From: Neoceratodus forsteri
Taxonomy: Eukaryota; Chordata; Ceratodontiformes; Ceratodontidae
Assembly: GCA_016271365.2 (NCBI GenBank)
Contig: CM057456.1
Location: 164,090,501-164,154,500 of the forward strand
Length of the DNA: 64,000 nucleotides
Reading direction: 5' to 3'
Part shown: one piece after another, positions 1 through 10,979 of the stretch
How the letters are laid out: each line of letters opens with the position of its first letter
How positions within the stretch are numbered: the stretch's first letter is position 1
Notes under the pieces: model-generated
Database searches by the model: none
What the model was told of the DNA's origin: nothing
The model's input: the letters and a program-made list of their open reading frames with translations, nothing else
Translations under genes and position numbers: made by a program

Positions 1-829
1 CCCATTTCTGTAGTGCCCCATACTTTGGGGCATTACACTAGCTCATGTAGCTGTGGAAATGGGTAGAAGTGGAACCCCAATGGAAATGACATGTTGCAGC
101 TCAGCTGGACTATCTTTGGTAAATAAATTGCAAAAAAACAAAACACCACTGGCACTCACCAGTTCTTTAATAAAGTCGCAACAGACTCTCCAGGTGGATT
201 TCATAGCCTTTTATTTTTTATTCATAATCTCTCTCTGGCCACCGCAGTATTTCTAACATTTTACCCCAGCTTGGATGGGCTTTTTCAAGGAACACTGGTT
301 CTGTGTATAAACATTTACATGTTTTAGTATCTCATCCCATTCAATACTCCTACTTGGCCATTGCTGTAGACTGCACTTTTTACATTGGTAAATAAATTTT
401 CACACTCGCCAATAGGAGTTTCCAAATATAACCTACAGATCCTCCATAAGGATCTTCTCAGCAGCAACAAAATGCCATGAGTGCTCACTGAATTGGCTAG
501 CATTTACTTCCTACCTCTTATACACCTTGATGGATCTGACCAATGATGCACTCCCAGAATATTACACGATGATGCCCTGACACTGCTCATGTCATGACAT
601 CGTACTCTCAACCAATTGCACTCACAGACTGATATTTTAAGTCCTAGATCTGTAACAGTCTGGGCTGACCCGCAACATAGTCTGTGTTTATAAGTTCAAC
701 ACGTAAATGTACAATCCCTTAACATTTAGGCAAACTGCTTTCACCTGTACACATTTTATCCTAATCAGGCTTCAGAATTTATCAGCTACACCAATGCTGA
801 TTGCAGGGGTCATATATTCATAGATGGTT
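1..829. other. Non-coding AT-rich stretch, no gene seen
   Basis: No reading frame here resembles a known protein. Positions about 120-330 read on the minus strand have the look of the pseudo-LTR or UTR material that accompanies Penelope-like elements, but I cannot confirm this. The right end grades into the degraded 3' end of the CR1 element that follows. Confidence 0.4.
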
Positions 830-1499
830 TACAAGCCAAGTGGTCAAAAGACCTTTGATGGCTTGTCACTGGTTAGTGGAAGTTCCTACATCTCTGTAAT
901 CCCATGTGTTTATCCAAGTTGTGTTTAAATGTTGATACAGTACTGCATAACACCACTGTTTCTGGTAAGGCATTCCATGCATTCATAACTCACTGGCTAA
1001 ACCATTGACCTCTTGCATTTGTCCTATATATATATCTCCTTTCAGTTGTAAATAGTGAGAAGTCATATTCATTGTGTTGCTTGAGTTCTGTAATCCTATG
1101 GACTCCCATAGGAATCAATTTTTACTGTCATTGAACACATAACAAAGATCACCTCTTAATCTTCTATAGTCAAGAGAATATAGGTTCAGACCATTTAGTC
1201 TCTCAGCATATGATTTATTTTCTATATTTTTTAATTTTTTGTTCATTCTCTTCTGGACCCTTTCATATAACTTGTTATCTCTAATTGTTTAGGGTTCACA
1301 TAAGGGAGAAAAATACTCCAGATGGGGTCTGACCAATGAGGTGCACAGTGGAACAATAACTTTTGGATCTCTACTCTGCATGTTTCTCAGAATACAGCCC
1401 GGAATCCTGTAATATTTCTGAATGGTTAATTTGGAATGCATATCAAAAGATTGTTTGTGAGAACAACTCCTAGATCTCTTTCATTAACTGTTACTGAAA

Positions 1500-1990
1500 G
1501 AGCAGTACTGCCTAGATAGTAAATAAGCCATGGGTTCTTATGTTCAGGTGCATAATTCTGCACTTATCAGCATTGAACCTCAGTTTATTACTTTCAGTCC
1601 ATTTGTAAATTAAGTCCACGTCTTGTTGTAACATATTTCCAGGTTTTTGATTATTGACAATAGCTCATTTTACTGCCATCTGCATATTTTGCCAGCCATG
1701 TGTTATTAGAGGTTTGCATCCCTGAGATAAAGACATTAAATAGAGTTGGACTGGGCCAAGCATGGACCCCTGAGGCACCCCACTGGTCACATCTCCCCAC
1801 TCAGAACAGAAACCCCTAATTTGAATCATTTCCTTTCTACCATTCAGCCAAGAGTCCACCCATGATATTAAATTAGGGTGAAGGTTACATCTAATTACAT
1901 TTTCTATTAGTTCCTTTTGTGGGACCATAACAAATGCACATGAGAAGTCAAGATAGATCGCATCCACACCTAGACCTGAATCAAGGGCTA
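1500..1990 (-). pseudogene. CR1 reverse transcriptase core, broken
   Basis: This would have been the RNA-directed DNA polymerase domain of CR1 ORF2. The segment YLDFSCAFVMVPQKELIE is the RT motif normally seen as YLDFSKAFD. It is followed by a TSGVPQGSMLGP block. A frameshift lies just after that block. In the shifted frame the catalytic box reads KYADGSK near 1,680, so the second catalytic Asp of YADD is replaced by Gly. The enzyme cannot be active. Confidence 0.75.
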
Positions 1991-2300
1991 CACTAAGTGG
2001 TTCCTAAAACATTAATAAATTGGAGAGGCAAGATCTATCTTGACTAAAACCATGATGGGTTATGACTGAGTTTCCATGCCATATTAAATGCTCATTTATT
2101 TTATCCTGAATAGGCCCCTCCATGAGTTTACCAATAATGGAAGTAAGGCTAATGGGCCTATAATTTGAAACCTGTAGCTTGCTGCCCTTTTTGTATATTG
2201 GGATTACTACTGCATCCTTCCAATCTTTAACGGTTTTTCCATCCTATAGTGATATATAAAATAATAATGCAATAGAACCCACAAGTCACTAGAGAATGAT

Positions 2301-2760
2301 TTAATGACAGCAGGGTGAATCCCATAATATCCCAGAACAGTAATTAAGTTCTTTAATTTTATTTAATATTTCTTGTTCTGTAATAAATAATTCATTGTCA
2401 GCCAGAATGGGGTCTTTTTCAGGAAGGCTAGCTATCTCTTTATTTTGAAATATACTTAAAAAATATTTATTGAATTCCTCAGCCAATTTGGTCTCATCTA
2501 TTATTAATAGTCTATCTTTTTCCAGAGGTCCGATAGTAGTTTGATTCCCTCTGATAATGCCTATGTAGTCATAATTTTTTTTAGGATTATTCTGGACTGA
2601 AGTAGTTAAATTATATTCCATTTTTTAGGGCTTTACTAATAGCTTTCTTACATGCGTTTGCCCTCTGTTTGTAATATGTCCTGTTGTCAATGGATGGGGT
2701 CAGACATAAATAGGGAAGTCATGGTGTTTTATCATTAGTTCAGGTTCTCAAACCATATCA
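2301..2760 (-). pseudogene. CR1 ORF2 linker between endonuclease and RT
   Basis: The translation contains NPKKNYDYIGIIRG followed by a segment with LAEEFNKYFLSIFQ. This matches the CR1 region just before the RT (usually NPKKFWKYI ... ILNEYFASVF). It is open for about 106 codons. Upstream codons (2,625-2,760) continue the same family resemblance in another frame. No endonuclease is seen beyond 2,760. Confidence 0.65.
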
Positions 2761-2853
2761 AAATGCATAAAAATAAAATGAAATTAAATTATTATACCTA
2801 ACAGTTGCTCAATGTTTACTATGCCATAAGTAAATCCCATAGCTGGCCAAAAA

Positions 2854-2875
2854 CATAATAATAATAATAATAATA
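2854..2875. repeat. (AAT)n microsatellite
   Basis: Seven uninterrupted ATA/AAT units are visible between the CR1 remnant and the Penelope-like fragment. Confidence 0.95.
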
Positions 2876-2899
2876 GCCACAATTTTCGGTAATATCAAG

Positions 2900-3353
2900 C
2901 CCTCTATACTAATTCATTTTCTTTCACGTTTTCAAAACAGGTCCTGCAGGATTTTATTATCACAGGATGGGGGTCTAATCTATGGTCTCATTGAGGCCAG
3001 TATTGCTATTTAGCATCCTAAAAGACTGGATACAATAGGCCTTCTGCTGTAGTAGCCTTCTCTTCCAGTTTCCTCCCTTTTCTGGCATACATACTTTTTC
3101 TGTTCTGAAGAAACTCAAGGATGTCACAGGATGATGCATGGCATCAACATGGCTGGCCACACTTGACTTTTTGTCTTTAGTCCATATGGAGGACTTGTGT
3201 TCACTTGTTCTATGTTTAATCAAATGTGTGGTCTTCCATGTAAAGGTCTTATCGCAGGGGTGTTTTACCATGTAAATTGCATGAGTACTTGTACATGATA
3301 TTCTCTGCATGACAGTGATTGTTTCATTCCTGAATTTGTTGTTATCTCTTTGA
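2900..3353 (-). pseudogene. Penelope-like element fragment, GIY-YIG endonuclease end
   Basis: On the minus strand the longest open part is 111 codons (3,310-2,975). It reads like the C-terminal GIY-YIG nuclease of Penelope-like retroelements: ISCTSTHAIYMVKHPCD, then TTHLIKHRTSEHKSSI, VASHVDAMHHPVTSLSF and a C-terminal GLNETID. In intact relatives the last one is usually GLNEEFD or similar. The GIY half of the signature is altered (IYMVKHPC for a typical VYLIKCPC) and the YIG equivalent is lost (TFTWKTT). That makes nuclease activity unlikely. The fragment points away from a second one at 3,690-4,050. Confidence 0.72.
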
Positions 3354-3489
3354 GTTGACAGATGTCAGAGCTTGGGCACAACTCAAAGATGGGATATTTC
3401 TCAGTGGAGCAGGCTCCAATCTTCCACGACTCTCAGTGCAGTACCTTATGTGATCTGTATGGATCAGACAATCTCCTCCGCAGTTTTTT

Positions 3490-3600
3490 TCAAACAGACT
3501 GGTTTCGTTTGTTTGTTTTTAACCAGGAGAGACACACTACGCTGAAGCTTGTTTACAGGTGTGACATGGGAGTACAGAGGACATCCTATACATGTAGTGA
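3490..3600 (-). mobile_element. SINE 3'-half fragment, same tail as the SINE at 7.08 kb
   Basis: Read on minus, this segment carries TCACACCTGTAAACAAGCTT and then CTCCTGGTTAAA before an A-rich stretch. The same string follows the MIR-like SINE at 7,078-7,270 on plus. The two are therefore 3' parts of one family, with this copy reversed and lacking a clear tRNA head. Confidence 0.6.
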
Positions 3601-3689
3601 AAAATGCTGCAGAGGAGGCTAAACATGGAGACAAGAATGAACTGATTTATGCTGACAGACAGCAAAGCAGAACAACAGAGAAATTTTTT

Positions 3690-4050
3690 TTCTCGACACC
3701 ATATTAATTGGTGTTTGGGGCTGTTGAAAATATACTTCACAAATACTGAAGAGTGTTGAAGTCTATAGAAAAAGGATTCAGAAGCTTTATTGCTCCATAC
3801 CTCACAGTGGCAAAGAAATGCCAAACATTGAAAAACAGTCTGATACATACAGATTACATGAGGTACAACACTAAGACTCATGAAGGTTTGGGGTCAGCCC
3901 CAATGGGAACTATCCCATCTGAGAACTATACCAAATGCTCTGACACCAATTAGCTCAAAGATATATCAACTTATTCAGGAATGAAACAATCACCATTAGA
4001 CAGAGAATATCATGTACAACTACTCATGCCATTTACATAATAAAATGCCC
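3690..4050 (+). pseudogene. Penelope-like element fragment, RT end to start of GIY-YIG
   Basis: The plus-strand frame at 3,753-3,953 contains TLKNSLIHTDYMRY followed by GTIPSENYTKCSD. In Penelope-like proteins these positions read roughly NL(K/R)D.LV.S.(Y/F) and G..PC..C..C, joining the RT to the nuclease. After a frame change, 3,975-4,045 reads ISCTTTHAIYIIKCPCD, the start of the GIY-YIG domain. It is better preserved than the reversed copy at 2,900-3,353. The fragment stops about 25 bases before the foldback element at 4,071. Confidence 0.68.
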
Positions 4051-4279
4051 TTGTGATAACTTTTTTTTTTGTAAATTACTCCATAGGCTTGTAAAGGAGA
4101 GGCTGTTGTTTACATTTATACTGAAATTGCATTATTAAAGTATGATAAATGCAGTTTCATAGAAGTTGAAAACTGTAAACAAGGTCTCTTCCGATTCAAA
4201 AATCCTGCTCTCAGTATTCTAAAATGGCTTCCACGATGACATCACTCATGACAGAGCTGACAGCTGTGTTCTAGCTCTT

Positions 4280-4717
4280 CTGTTTTCAAATGCGTATAGC
4301 TTTAAAATGAAAAATTATAGCTCGGTACTGTGAGCATGAAAGTTGTTCAGCCCAAAAATATCTACAAAATGAGTGGTGTTTCATTTATACATACCTTTTA
4401 GTTTTTTTAAAATGAGCAAAAAAAGCAGCAGGAAATTCAGTTGTTTGTCACTTTTTTCAACAAACAAATGCAAATAACTTTAAAACAAAAAAATGATAGC
4501 ATGGTACTGTGAGCAAATTTATTCAGCACAAAAATATCTGCAAAATGAGTGCATGTTTCTTTTATAGATACCTTTTTTTTAATAAGTAAAAACAACAGCA
4601 GAAAATTCAACTGTTTGTCACTTTTTCAAGAAACAAATGCAAATAACTTTAAAACAAAAATGATAGCATGGTGCTGTGAGCATGACATTTGTTCAGCACA
4701 CAAATATCTATAACATG

Positions 4718-4765
<48 letters not shown>

Positions 4766-4990
4766 CATTTTAGTTTTTATAATTAGGATAAAAGAACATT
4801 TTTTTCACATTTTGCAACAAACAAATGCAAATAGCTTTAAAACAAAAATGATAGCATGGTACTTTGAGCACAAAGTTGTTCAATACAAAAATATCTACCA
4901 AATGAGAAGTGTTTCATTTTTAGATACCTTTTAGATTTTTTATAATCAGCAAAAAATCATAGCAAATTCAATTGTTTTTCACTTTTTTGG
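4280..4990. repeat. Tandem repeat in left foldback arm, 4 units of ~170-190 bp
   Basis: The landmark AAATGCAAATAACTTTAAAA (variants included) recurs at about 4,288, 4,465, 4,634 and 4,825. Each is followed by ATGATAGCATGGTACTGTGA, CAAAAATATCT and a TTTCATTTATAGATACC-type string. The unit lengths are therefore about 177, 169 and 191 bp. Confidence 0.85.
4720..4763. repeat. (TA)n microsatellite in the left foldback arm
   Basis: An uninterrupted TA run of about 22 units sits inside the third tandem unit. It is absent from the right arm and explains why that unit is longest. Confidence 0.95.
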
Positions 4991-5263
4991 AGGCATGGAA
5001 TACATGGATTATGCTACCTCCATACTGGAAATATTGTTGATACTTTTTGTTCTCATGCCTATTGATCTGATGACATCACTTGTGATTTTACCACTCATTG
5101 ATATCATCGGGTCAATAGGCACTCAAACAAAAAATATCAACAAAATTTCCAGTGGGAGGGTAGCATATCCCTTATATATTCTTTGCAAAAAAACTCTGTT
5201 AATGCATTAGTTAGAGTTGCTATTAAAGCGACAGTAGTATGGAAATTTGATGTTAGGGTTTTC

Positions 5264-5647
5264 AACATACAGCAATTTAGTATTGTTGTACACTGTACCA
5301 TATATTAGTGCTTACTTACAATTTACAGTGTGATCCTATGGGAATCATCTACCACACTTCACAGTGGTTGAAGGCATTTGGCTATGCTTCATGCCTCACA
5401 ACCCACCTTGGGTATGTGGTAATTTATCATTGCATCACACCCTGTCATGTGTTATTCCTTGCTTACAATTTACATTGTGATCCTAAGGGAATGTTTTGCT
5501 GTACTTCCCATGTGGTGTGCAACTGTGCATGTGCATCCATGACTACAGAAGCTCTTGTTTGTATTACCTGATGATGGATATCTGTGGTTGCTTATGTTTC
5601 CTTTCCCCCATTAGCTGCTTTAGGTGGGGGGATGTGGAGTTAGTGTT
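5264..5647. other. Loop of the foldback element
   Basis: This single-copy spacer lies between the inverted arms. It contains a short direct repeat: TTACAATTTACAGTGTGATC near 5,318 and TTACAATTTACATTGTGATC near 5,463, about 145 bp apart. No protein-like frame was recognised. Confidence 0.6.
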
Positions 5648-5939
5648 TTTAAAACCCTAACATCACATTTCCATACTATTGCCATTTTAATAGCAACTCA
5701 AACTGATGCATTAACAGAGTTTTTTTTTGCAAAGAACATATCAAGGATATGCTACTCCCTACAGAAAATATTGTTGATATGTTTTGTTAGAGTGCCAGTT
5801 GACCCAATGACATCATGAGTAGTAAAACCACAAGTGATGTCATCAAGTCAATCAGCATGAGAACAAAAAATATTAACAATATTTCCAGTAGGGAGGTAAA
5901 ATAATCCATTTATGTCATACCTCCAAAAAAAGTAAAAAA

Positions 5940-6640
5940 AAAAGCACTAAATTTGCTGCCATTTGTTTGCTGATTATGGAAAATTCAAAAGGTATCTATA
6001 AATGAAACACCACTCATTTGGTAGATATTTTTGTATACTGAACAACTTTTGTGCTCAAAATGACATGCTGTCATTTTTGTTTTAAAGCTATTTGTTCGTT
6101 GCAAAAGGGGGAAAATAATTTTCTGATTTTGTTTTGCTAATTATAAATAAACTAAAGGGTATATATAAATGAAACACCATTTATTTTGTAGACATTTGTG
6201 TGCTGAATAAATGACGTGCTCACAGTACCATGCTATCATTTTATTCTTTTAAAGTTAATTGCATTTGTTTCTTGAAAAAGTGACAATTGAATTTTCTGCT
6301 GCCTTTTTGCTAATTAAAAAAACTAAAACTAAAAAAAAACTAAAAGGCATCTATAAATGAAACACCACTTATTTCATAGATATTTTTGTGCTGAAAAAAT
6401 GCCGTGCTCAGAGTACTATGCTTTCATTTTTGTTTTAAAGTTATTTGCATTTGTTTGTTGAAAAGTGACAAACAATTGCATTTTCTGCTGCCTTTTTTGC
6501 TCATTAAAAAAATAAACTAAAAGGTGTCTATAAATGAAACACCACCCATTTTGTAGATATTTTTGTGCTAAACAACTTTCATGCTCACAGTACCAGGCTA
6601 TCATTTAGCATTTTAAAGTTATTCACATTTGAATACAGCT
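5940..6640. repeat. Tandem repeat in right foldback arm, inverted copies of the left-arm unit
   Basis: Reverse-complement copies of the left-arm unit occur with GTTTTAAAG-type landmarks at about 6,080, 6,246, 6,432 and 6,611. Four units face four units in the left arm. The array was probably present before the arms diverged, or the arms have been co-amplified. Confidence 0.8.
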
Positions 6641-7077
6641 AGAAGAGCTAGAACACAGCTGCCATCTCTGTCAAGAGTGACATCATCATGGAAGCCATTT
6701 TAGAATTCTGAGAGCAGGATTTTTGAATCAGAAGAGGCTTTGTTTGCAATTTTCAGATGCTATGAAACTGCATTTGCCCTACTTTAATAAATGCAGTTTT
6801 AGGATAAGTATAAACAGTAGCCTCTCCTTTACATGCCTATGGAGTAATTTATAAAAACAAATGAGAAAAAAGATGGTTTAGGATAAGAGATAAAAATGCT
6901 CAGGTCAGCATGCGACCTGAGTGATAACAATTTCCTTATGGCAGTTTTGTCAGGAAAAAACAAATGAAGAAAACAGAAATATGGTTGGCTGTCAATAGAC
7001 ACATGATCTTAATGTACAAAACAAAGAAGCTCATAGATTGCAATTCATTGGGATAGAGCAAGAGCTTTGGGAGGCAA

Positions 7078-7270
7078 TATAGAGCAGTGGTTTAAGGGTT
7101 TGAGCTGCAAATCTGGAGACCTGGATTTGAATCCCAGAGCCCCCACTTGCATACTGTGTGATCCTGAGTAAGTCACTTAACTTCCTTGTGCTCCCGGGTC
7201 ACACCTGTAAACAAGCTTTCAGCTTAGTGTGCTACTCCTGGTTAAACAATGACCAAAAAAAAAGTCCAAC
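7078..7270 (+). mobile_element. tRNA-derived SINE with MIR-like core
   Basis: The head has a pol III A-box-like AGCAGTGGTTTAAGG and a B-box-like GGATTTGAATCCC. It is followed by ACTGTGTGATCCTGAGTAAG and TCACTTAACTTCC. The second part matches the CORE of MIR-type SINEs (usually GTGTGACCTTGGGCAAGT and so on). The tail (TCACACCTGTAAACAAGC to CTCCTGGTTAAACAATGACC, then A9) is shared with the fragment at 3,490-3,600. That tail probably comes from the LINE partner. Confidence 0.8.
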
Positions 7271-8365
7271 TAGGCTCGAGAGGGAGAGACAGAGAAGGTC
7301 TCCTAAGCAGAAGAGAAATGTATTAGATGCATACACTTGGATCCTATAAAGAGAAGAGATTAAATGAACAGATAGAATTGAAACCATTCCTGAAAGACAG
7401 ATATTAATCTTCTCTAATTCTTGTTTCCTCCAGGTAGTGCCTGCTTTAAAAGTGGTCACCAGTTTGTTGCAATTAATCCTCATATTTTATAAGTACACAA
7501 GTTAACATATAACAAAGGACCTTGGAAGAAGTCTGTGATGAACAAATACAAAATGGGGTGACCCTTATTTTTTCCAAGTGTTGTGTTATTATGGAGGTTA
7601 CTAAAGCAAAAAGCCCCATTACCCTTAACCCCCCCTTACCCCTTCATCCTAACAACCTGTTACATTGCACTCTTATAACTGCAGACTAAGCCACCTTTTG
7701 AAATTATTTGATCTTCTCCTTCTGGTCCTTGTTAAATGGTTCTAGGAGGGAGAAAGAAATATCTTAGCTTCCTACGCTTACACTTAAGTGACAAATGGAC
7801 TTTAAAAGATAAAAGAAATGTCTTTAGTATTTATTTGAGCTCTCTGTACTCTCTCCTTATCCAGATTTAGTTAGATTAATAAATGTATACAAATGAGTAA
7901 CAGGTTATGGTAACTGTTTTGAGATAATAGTGTATGTCTTACTGTTCTGAATTAGAGGAGAAAGCTTTTAAAATGTCTTTACCAAATGCACGTTTGAATA
8001 TTTTTGCACTGTTTTTGTAACTCTGCACTTCATAAATTATAGAAATGGTCAATAAATGTTTTTTTTTTTTGTATTATAAATATGATATTTATCTTTAGAC
8101 ACTGTATGTTGTGGTATATGTGTAGTGTGCCTTTAAGAGATGTACTACTCAGTTACATATATGACTTTTTCTTGCTGTTTAAGCAAGTCAGGCAATAGGG
8201 GACATTATCTTTGACAAAGACTCAGATGAGTTGAAATGTTAGATGTTCTTGTATGGTTCCTTGACCCTGAGGGGTTTGTATGGCAATTTGTATTTGGCAA
8301 ATAGAATAAGCACTGAAGTAAATTGAGCAACGTTTGCTGAACTCTCCTTTAAAGTGTATACCCTG
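7271..8365. other. No gene recognised
   Basis: This is AT-rich non-coding sequence. Around 8,105-8,235 a CTTTGACAAAGACTCAGATG string followed by GAAATGTT resembles repeat-associated sequence that I have not placed in a family. Confidence 0.4.
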
Positions 8366-8624
8366 GGTAACATAGAAACATATAAACATAGAATTTGATG
8401 GCAGGGAGGACCACTTGGCCCAACCAGTATGCCCATTTGCCTACCTAATGGATAAGCTGCAGATCCTAGCTACCCAACAGCCTGCTTCTTCCTACCCCCA
8501 CCCCCTAGAATTGTCTTATGTCTGTCCCATGCATTCTTGAATTCCACCACTGTTTTTAACTAGACAACCTCCTCAGGAAGGCTGTTCCATGCATCCACAA
8601 CCCTCTCTGTGAAAAAATACTTCC

Positions 8625-9407
8625 TCACATTACCTCTGAGACATCCTCCTCTAGCTTCAAATTGTGCCCCCTTGTTATGGCACACCTCTTTTTCTGAAAG
8701 ATACTACCCTCTTGGACTTTGTTGATTCCCTTGAGGTATTTGAAAGTTTCAATCATGTCCCCCCTCTTCCTCCTCTCCTCATGGCTATACATATTAAAAT
8801 CCTTAAGTCTCTCTTGATATGTCTTCTGGTGCAGACCCTGCACCATTTTAGTTGCCCTCCTCTGGACTGCCTCCATCCTGTCTATGTCTTTGCAGAGACT
8901 GGGTCTCCAGAACTGCATGCAGTACTCCAGATGGGGTCTCACCAGTTGTCTGTACAGAGGGGTAACAACTTCATGTTTTCTACTGGTGATTCCTCTCCCT
9001 ATGCATCCCAGTATCCAACCAGCCCTACTTACTGCCTCCTCACATTGCTTGCTCACCTTTAGGTCATCTGATATAACTACCCCCAGGTCCCCTTCCATTT
9101 TTGTTGTTGTTAGTATCTCACCACCCATTGTGTACACTTCCCCTGGGTTTTTGTTTCCCAGGTGCATTACTTTGCACTTCTTAGCATTGAATCTAAGCTG
9201 CCATACATTTGACCATTCCTCCAACCTTGCCAAGTCCCTTCTCATCCTTTCCACCCCACCTTGTGTATCAACTCTGTTGCAGATCTTTGTGTCGTCTACA
9301 AAGAGACATACTTTTCCTTCCAGTCCCTCTGCAATGTTGCTTATAAAGACATTAAAGAGGACCGGTCCTAATACTGAACCCTGCGGTACCCCACTAGTAG
9401 CCCCCAT
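8625..9407 (-). pseudogene. CR1 RT C-terminal half and thumb region
   Basis: This is open for 260 codons. It starts with TSGVPQGSVLGPVLFNVFI, the RT block that precedes the catalytic box. The box reads LFVDDTK (usually FADD), so both Asp residues are kept. It is followed by WQLRFNAKKCKVMHLG, GDLGVVISDDLKVSKQC and LVRPHLEYCMQFWRP, then RRATKMVQGL and a run of lysine/arginine-rich sequence typical of CR1. It connects by a frameshift near 9,410 to the frame at 9,412-10,071. Confidence 0.85.
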
Positions 9408-9411
9408 TTCT

Positions 9412-10071
9412 TCAGAGTGGACTCCATTTTACTATTACCCTCTGTGTCCTGTTGTCCAGCCAATTTTTTATCCAGGCTACCATCTTGGGACCCACTCCCA
9501 GGCTGGCCAACTTGTATATTAATCTTTTGTGTGGGACTGTGTCAAATGCCTTGCTAAAGTCTAGGTAAGCCATGTCTACAGCCCCTCCCTGATCTACTAC
9601 TTTGGTCACCCAGTCAAAGAAATCTATTAGATTCATCTGACATGACCTTCCCACTGTGAATCCATGCTGCCTTGGGTCCTGCACTCCTCTGGCCTCTAGG
9701 TACTCAACAATTCTTTCCTTCAGAAGTGATTCCATCATTTTCCCTACCACTGAGGTTAAACTAACAGGTATGTTGTTTCCTGCTTCTGCCCTGCTCCCAC
9801 TTTTGTGAAGTGGAATAACATCTGCCCTCCTCCAGTCTTCAGGTATCACCCCATCCTCCCATGATTTACTAAAGAGGGTAGTCAGTGGTGTCACTAGTTC
9901 TACCCTTAGTTCTTTTAGAATTCTGGGATGAGTCACATCAGGCCCCATTGCTTTGTCCACCTTCAGTTTTAAGAGTTCCTTCAGAACCCTTTCTTCTGTG
10001 AAAGGGCTGGTATCAACCCCCGTATCCAGCATGTTTCTATTATTTGGTTTCGGTACCTCCCCCCTCTTCAT
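9412..10071 (-). pseudogene. CR1 RT N-terminal half
   Basis: This is open for 219 codons. Landmarks in order are HPRILKELRVELVTPLTTLF, GVIPEDWRRADVIPLHKSGS, VSLTSVVGKMMESLLKERI, QHGFTVGRSCQMNLIDF and MAYLDFSKAFDTVPHKRL. The first catalytic Asp region (YLDFSKAFD) is intact. The usual N-Y-R-P motif is altered to NNIPVSL. It runs out of frame near 9,412 just before TSGVPQGS. Confidence 0.85.
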
Positions 10072-10101
10072 TTTTGAATACCAGACAAAAGTATTTATTT
10101 A

Positions 10102-10380
10102 TTATCTCTGCCTTTTCACAGTCACCCTCTGCCCACCCCCCCCTTTATTAAGCCTCACTATCCCTCCATTGGTCTTCCTTTGCTCCATGATGTACCGATA
10201 AAAGGTTTTATCCCCCTTTTTAACAGAGTTGGCTATCTTTTCCTTGGTTTGGGGCTTTGCTGTTCTGACTGCCTTTCCTGCTTCCTTTTGCTTTAACTGA
10301 TACAATTCTCTGTTCTGCTCCTTCTGTGATTCCTTGTACTTCTTGAATGCTCTCTTTTTCTCCCTAACCTTCTCTGCCAC
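10102..10380 (-). pseudogene. CR1 ORF2 inter-domain linker
   Basis: This lysine-rich segment begins with VREKKRAFKKYKESQ and contains AGKAVRTAKPQTKEKIA and FYRYIMEQRKTNGGIVRL. It is the basic linker CR1 ORF2 has between endonuclease and RT. It is open for 92 codons and leaves frame before the RT segment. Confidence 0.78.
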
Positions 10381-10410
10381 CTCCTTTGAGAACCATAGTG
10401 GTTTATTACA

Positions 10411-10979
10411 TCATTTTGTTTTGTTTATTTGCTTCACACAAAGGCTTGTTGCCTCTGTGATGGCAGTTTTGATTATTCCCCATTGTTCTTCCACCCCTCC
10501 TTCCTGCCCATTTGCTAGTGCATTCCTTAGGCACTCACCATTTTGGCAAAGTTCGCCCTCCTGAAGTCCAGTACCTTTGCCTTTGTATGGCTTAACTCTA
10601 CTGCTGTGTTTATCGTGAACCATACTTTTCGATGGTCACTAGTTCCCAGATGGCTACCCACCTCTAAATCTGTGATCCTCTCTCCATCTTCATTTGAAAG
10701 TACCAGGTCTAAGATTTCTCCCTCTTGAGTGGGTTCCGATACTAGTTGTCTAAGATATGCCCCCTGTAGGGCATCTAAAATGATGCCACTCTTAGATGCG
10801 GCTGCTGAAAATGCACTCCAGTTAACATCTAGCATATTCAGATCCCCCATTAGCAATATCTCCCCTTTTTCTGCCACTCTAAGGATACTTTTTATCATTT
10901 CCTTGTCCCTTTCCTCCCCCTGAGATGGGGGTCTGTACACAACCTCTATGCAGACCTTGGTGCCATTGCCTGTCTCCAA
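10411..10979 (-). pseudogene. CR1 AP-type endonuclease, C-terminal part
   Basis: This is the C-terminal two thirds of the apurinic-type endonuclease that nicks target DNA. Visible motifs are VYRPPSQGEERDKEMI, LLMGDLNMLDVNW, ILDLVLSNEDGE and a final TSDH. The GDxN, VLSN and SDH motifs are kept. A frame change near 10,540 leads into the linker (10,411-10,623), which carries PYKGKGTGLQEGELCQNGE. The N-terminal catalytic Asn/Glu region is missing through 5' truncation. Confidence 0.8.

Larger units (their letters stand above)
830..2760 (-). mobile_element. CR1-type LINE, 5'-truncated and degraded
   Basis: Minus-strand translation gives the CR1 ORF2 layout in order: linker before the RT (2,300-2,760, with a NPKKNYDYIG segment), RT core (1,500-1,990) and a C-terminal part below 1,450 that includes an ERLNGLNLYSLDYRRLRGDL segment. 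The 5' half with the endonuclease is missing, as is usual for truncated CR1 copies. Many frameshifts and stops show it is long dead. The sequence is more AT-rich and more diverged than the CR1 copies further right, so it is probably an older subfamily. Confidence 0.75.
4071..6852. mobile_element. 2.8-kb foldback (long inverted repeat) element
   Basis: The whole interval is one imperfect palindrome. The left end starts TAAATTACTCCATAGGC and the right end is its inverse complement (near 6,835-6,851). The arms run 4,071-5,263 and 5,648-6,852, with a 384-bp loop between them. Matching landmarks include AATCCTGCTCTCAG at 4,199 against its reverse at 6,705, and ACTCTGTTAATGCATTAG-type sequence in both inner arms. 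No open reading frame suggests a transposase, so this is a non-autonomous foldback or MITE-like DNA element. I could not identify a target duplication; both flanks are A/T runs. Confidence 0.85.

Noticed and set aside
8664..9522. Two plus-strand frames of 132 and 212 codons
   Set aside because: Antisense of the CR1 RT frames, which carry the family motifs.
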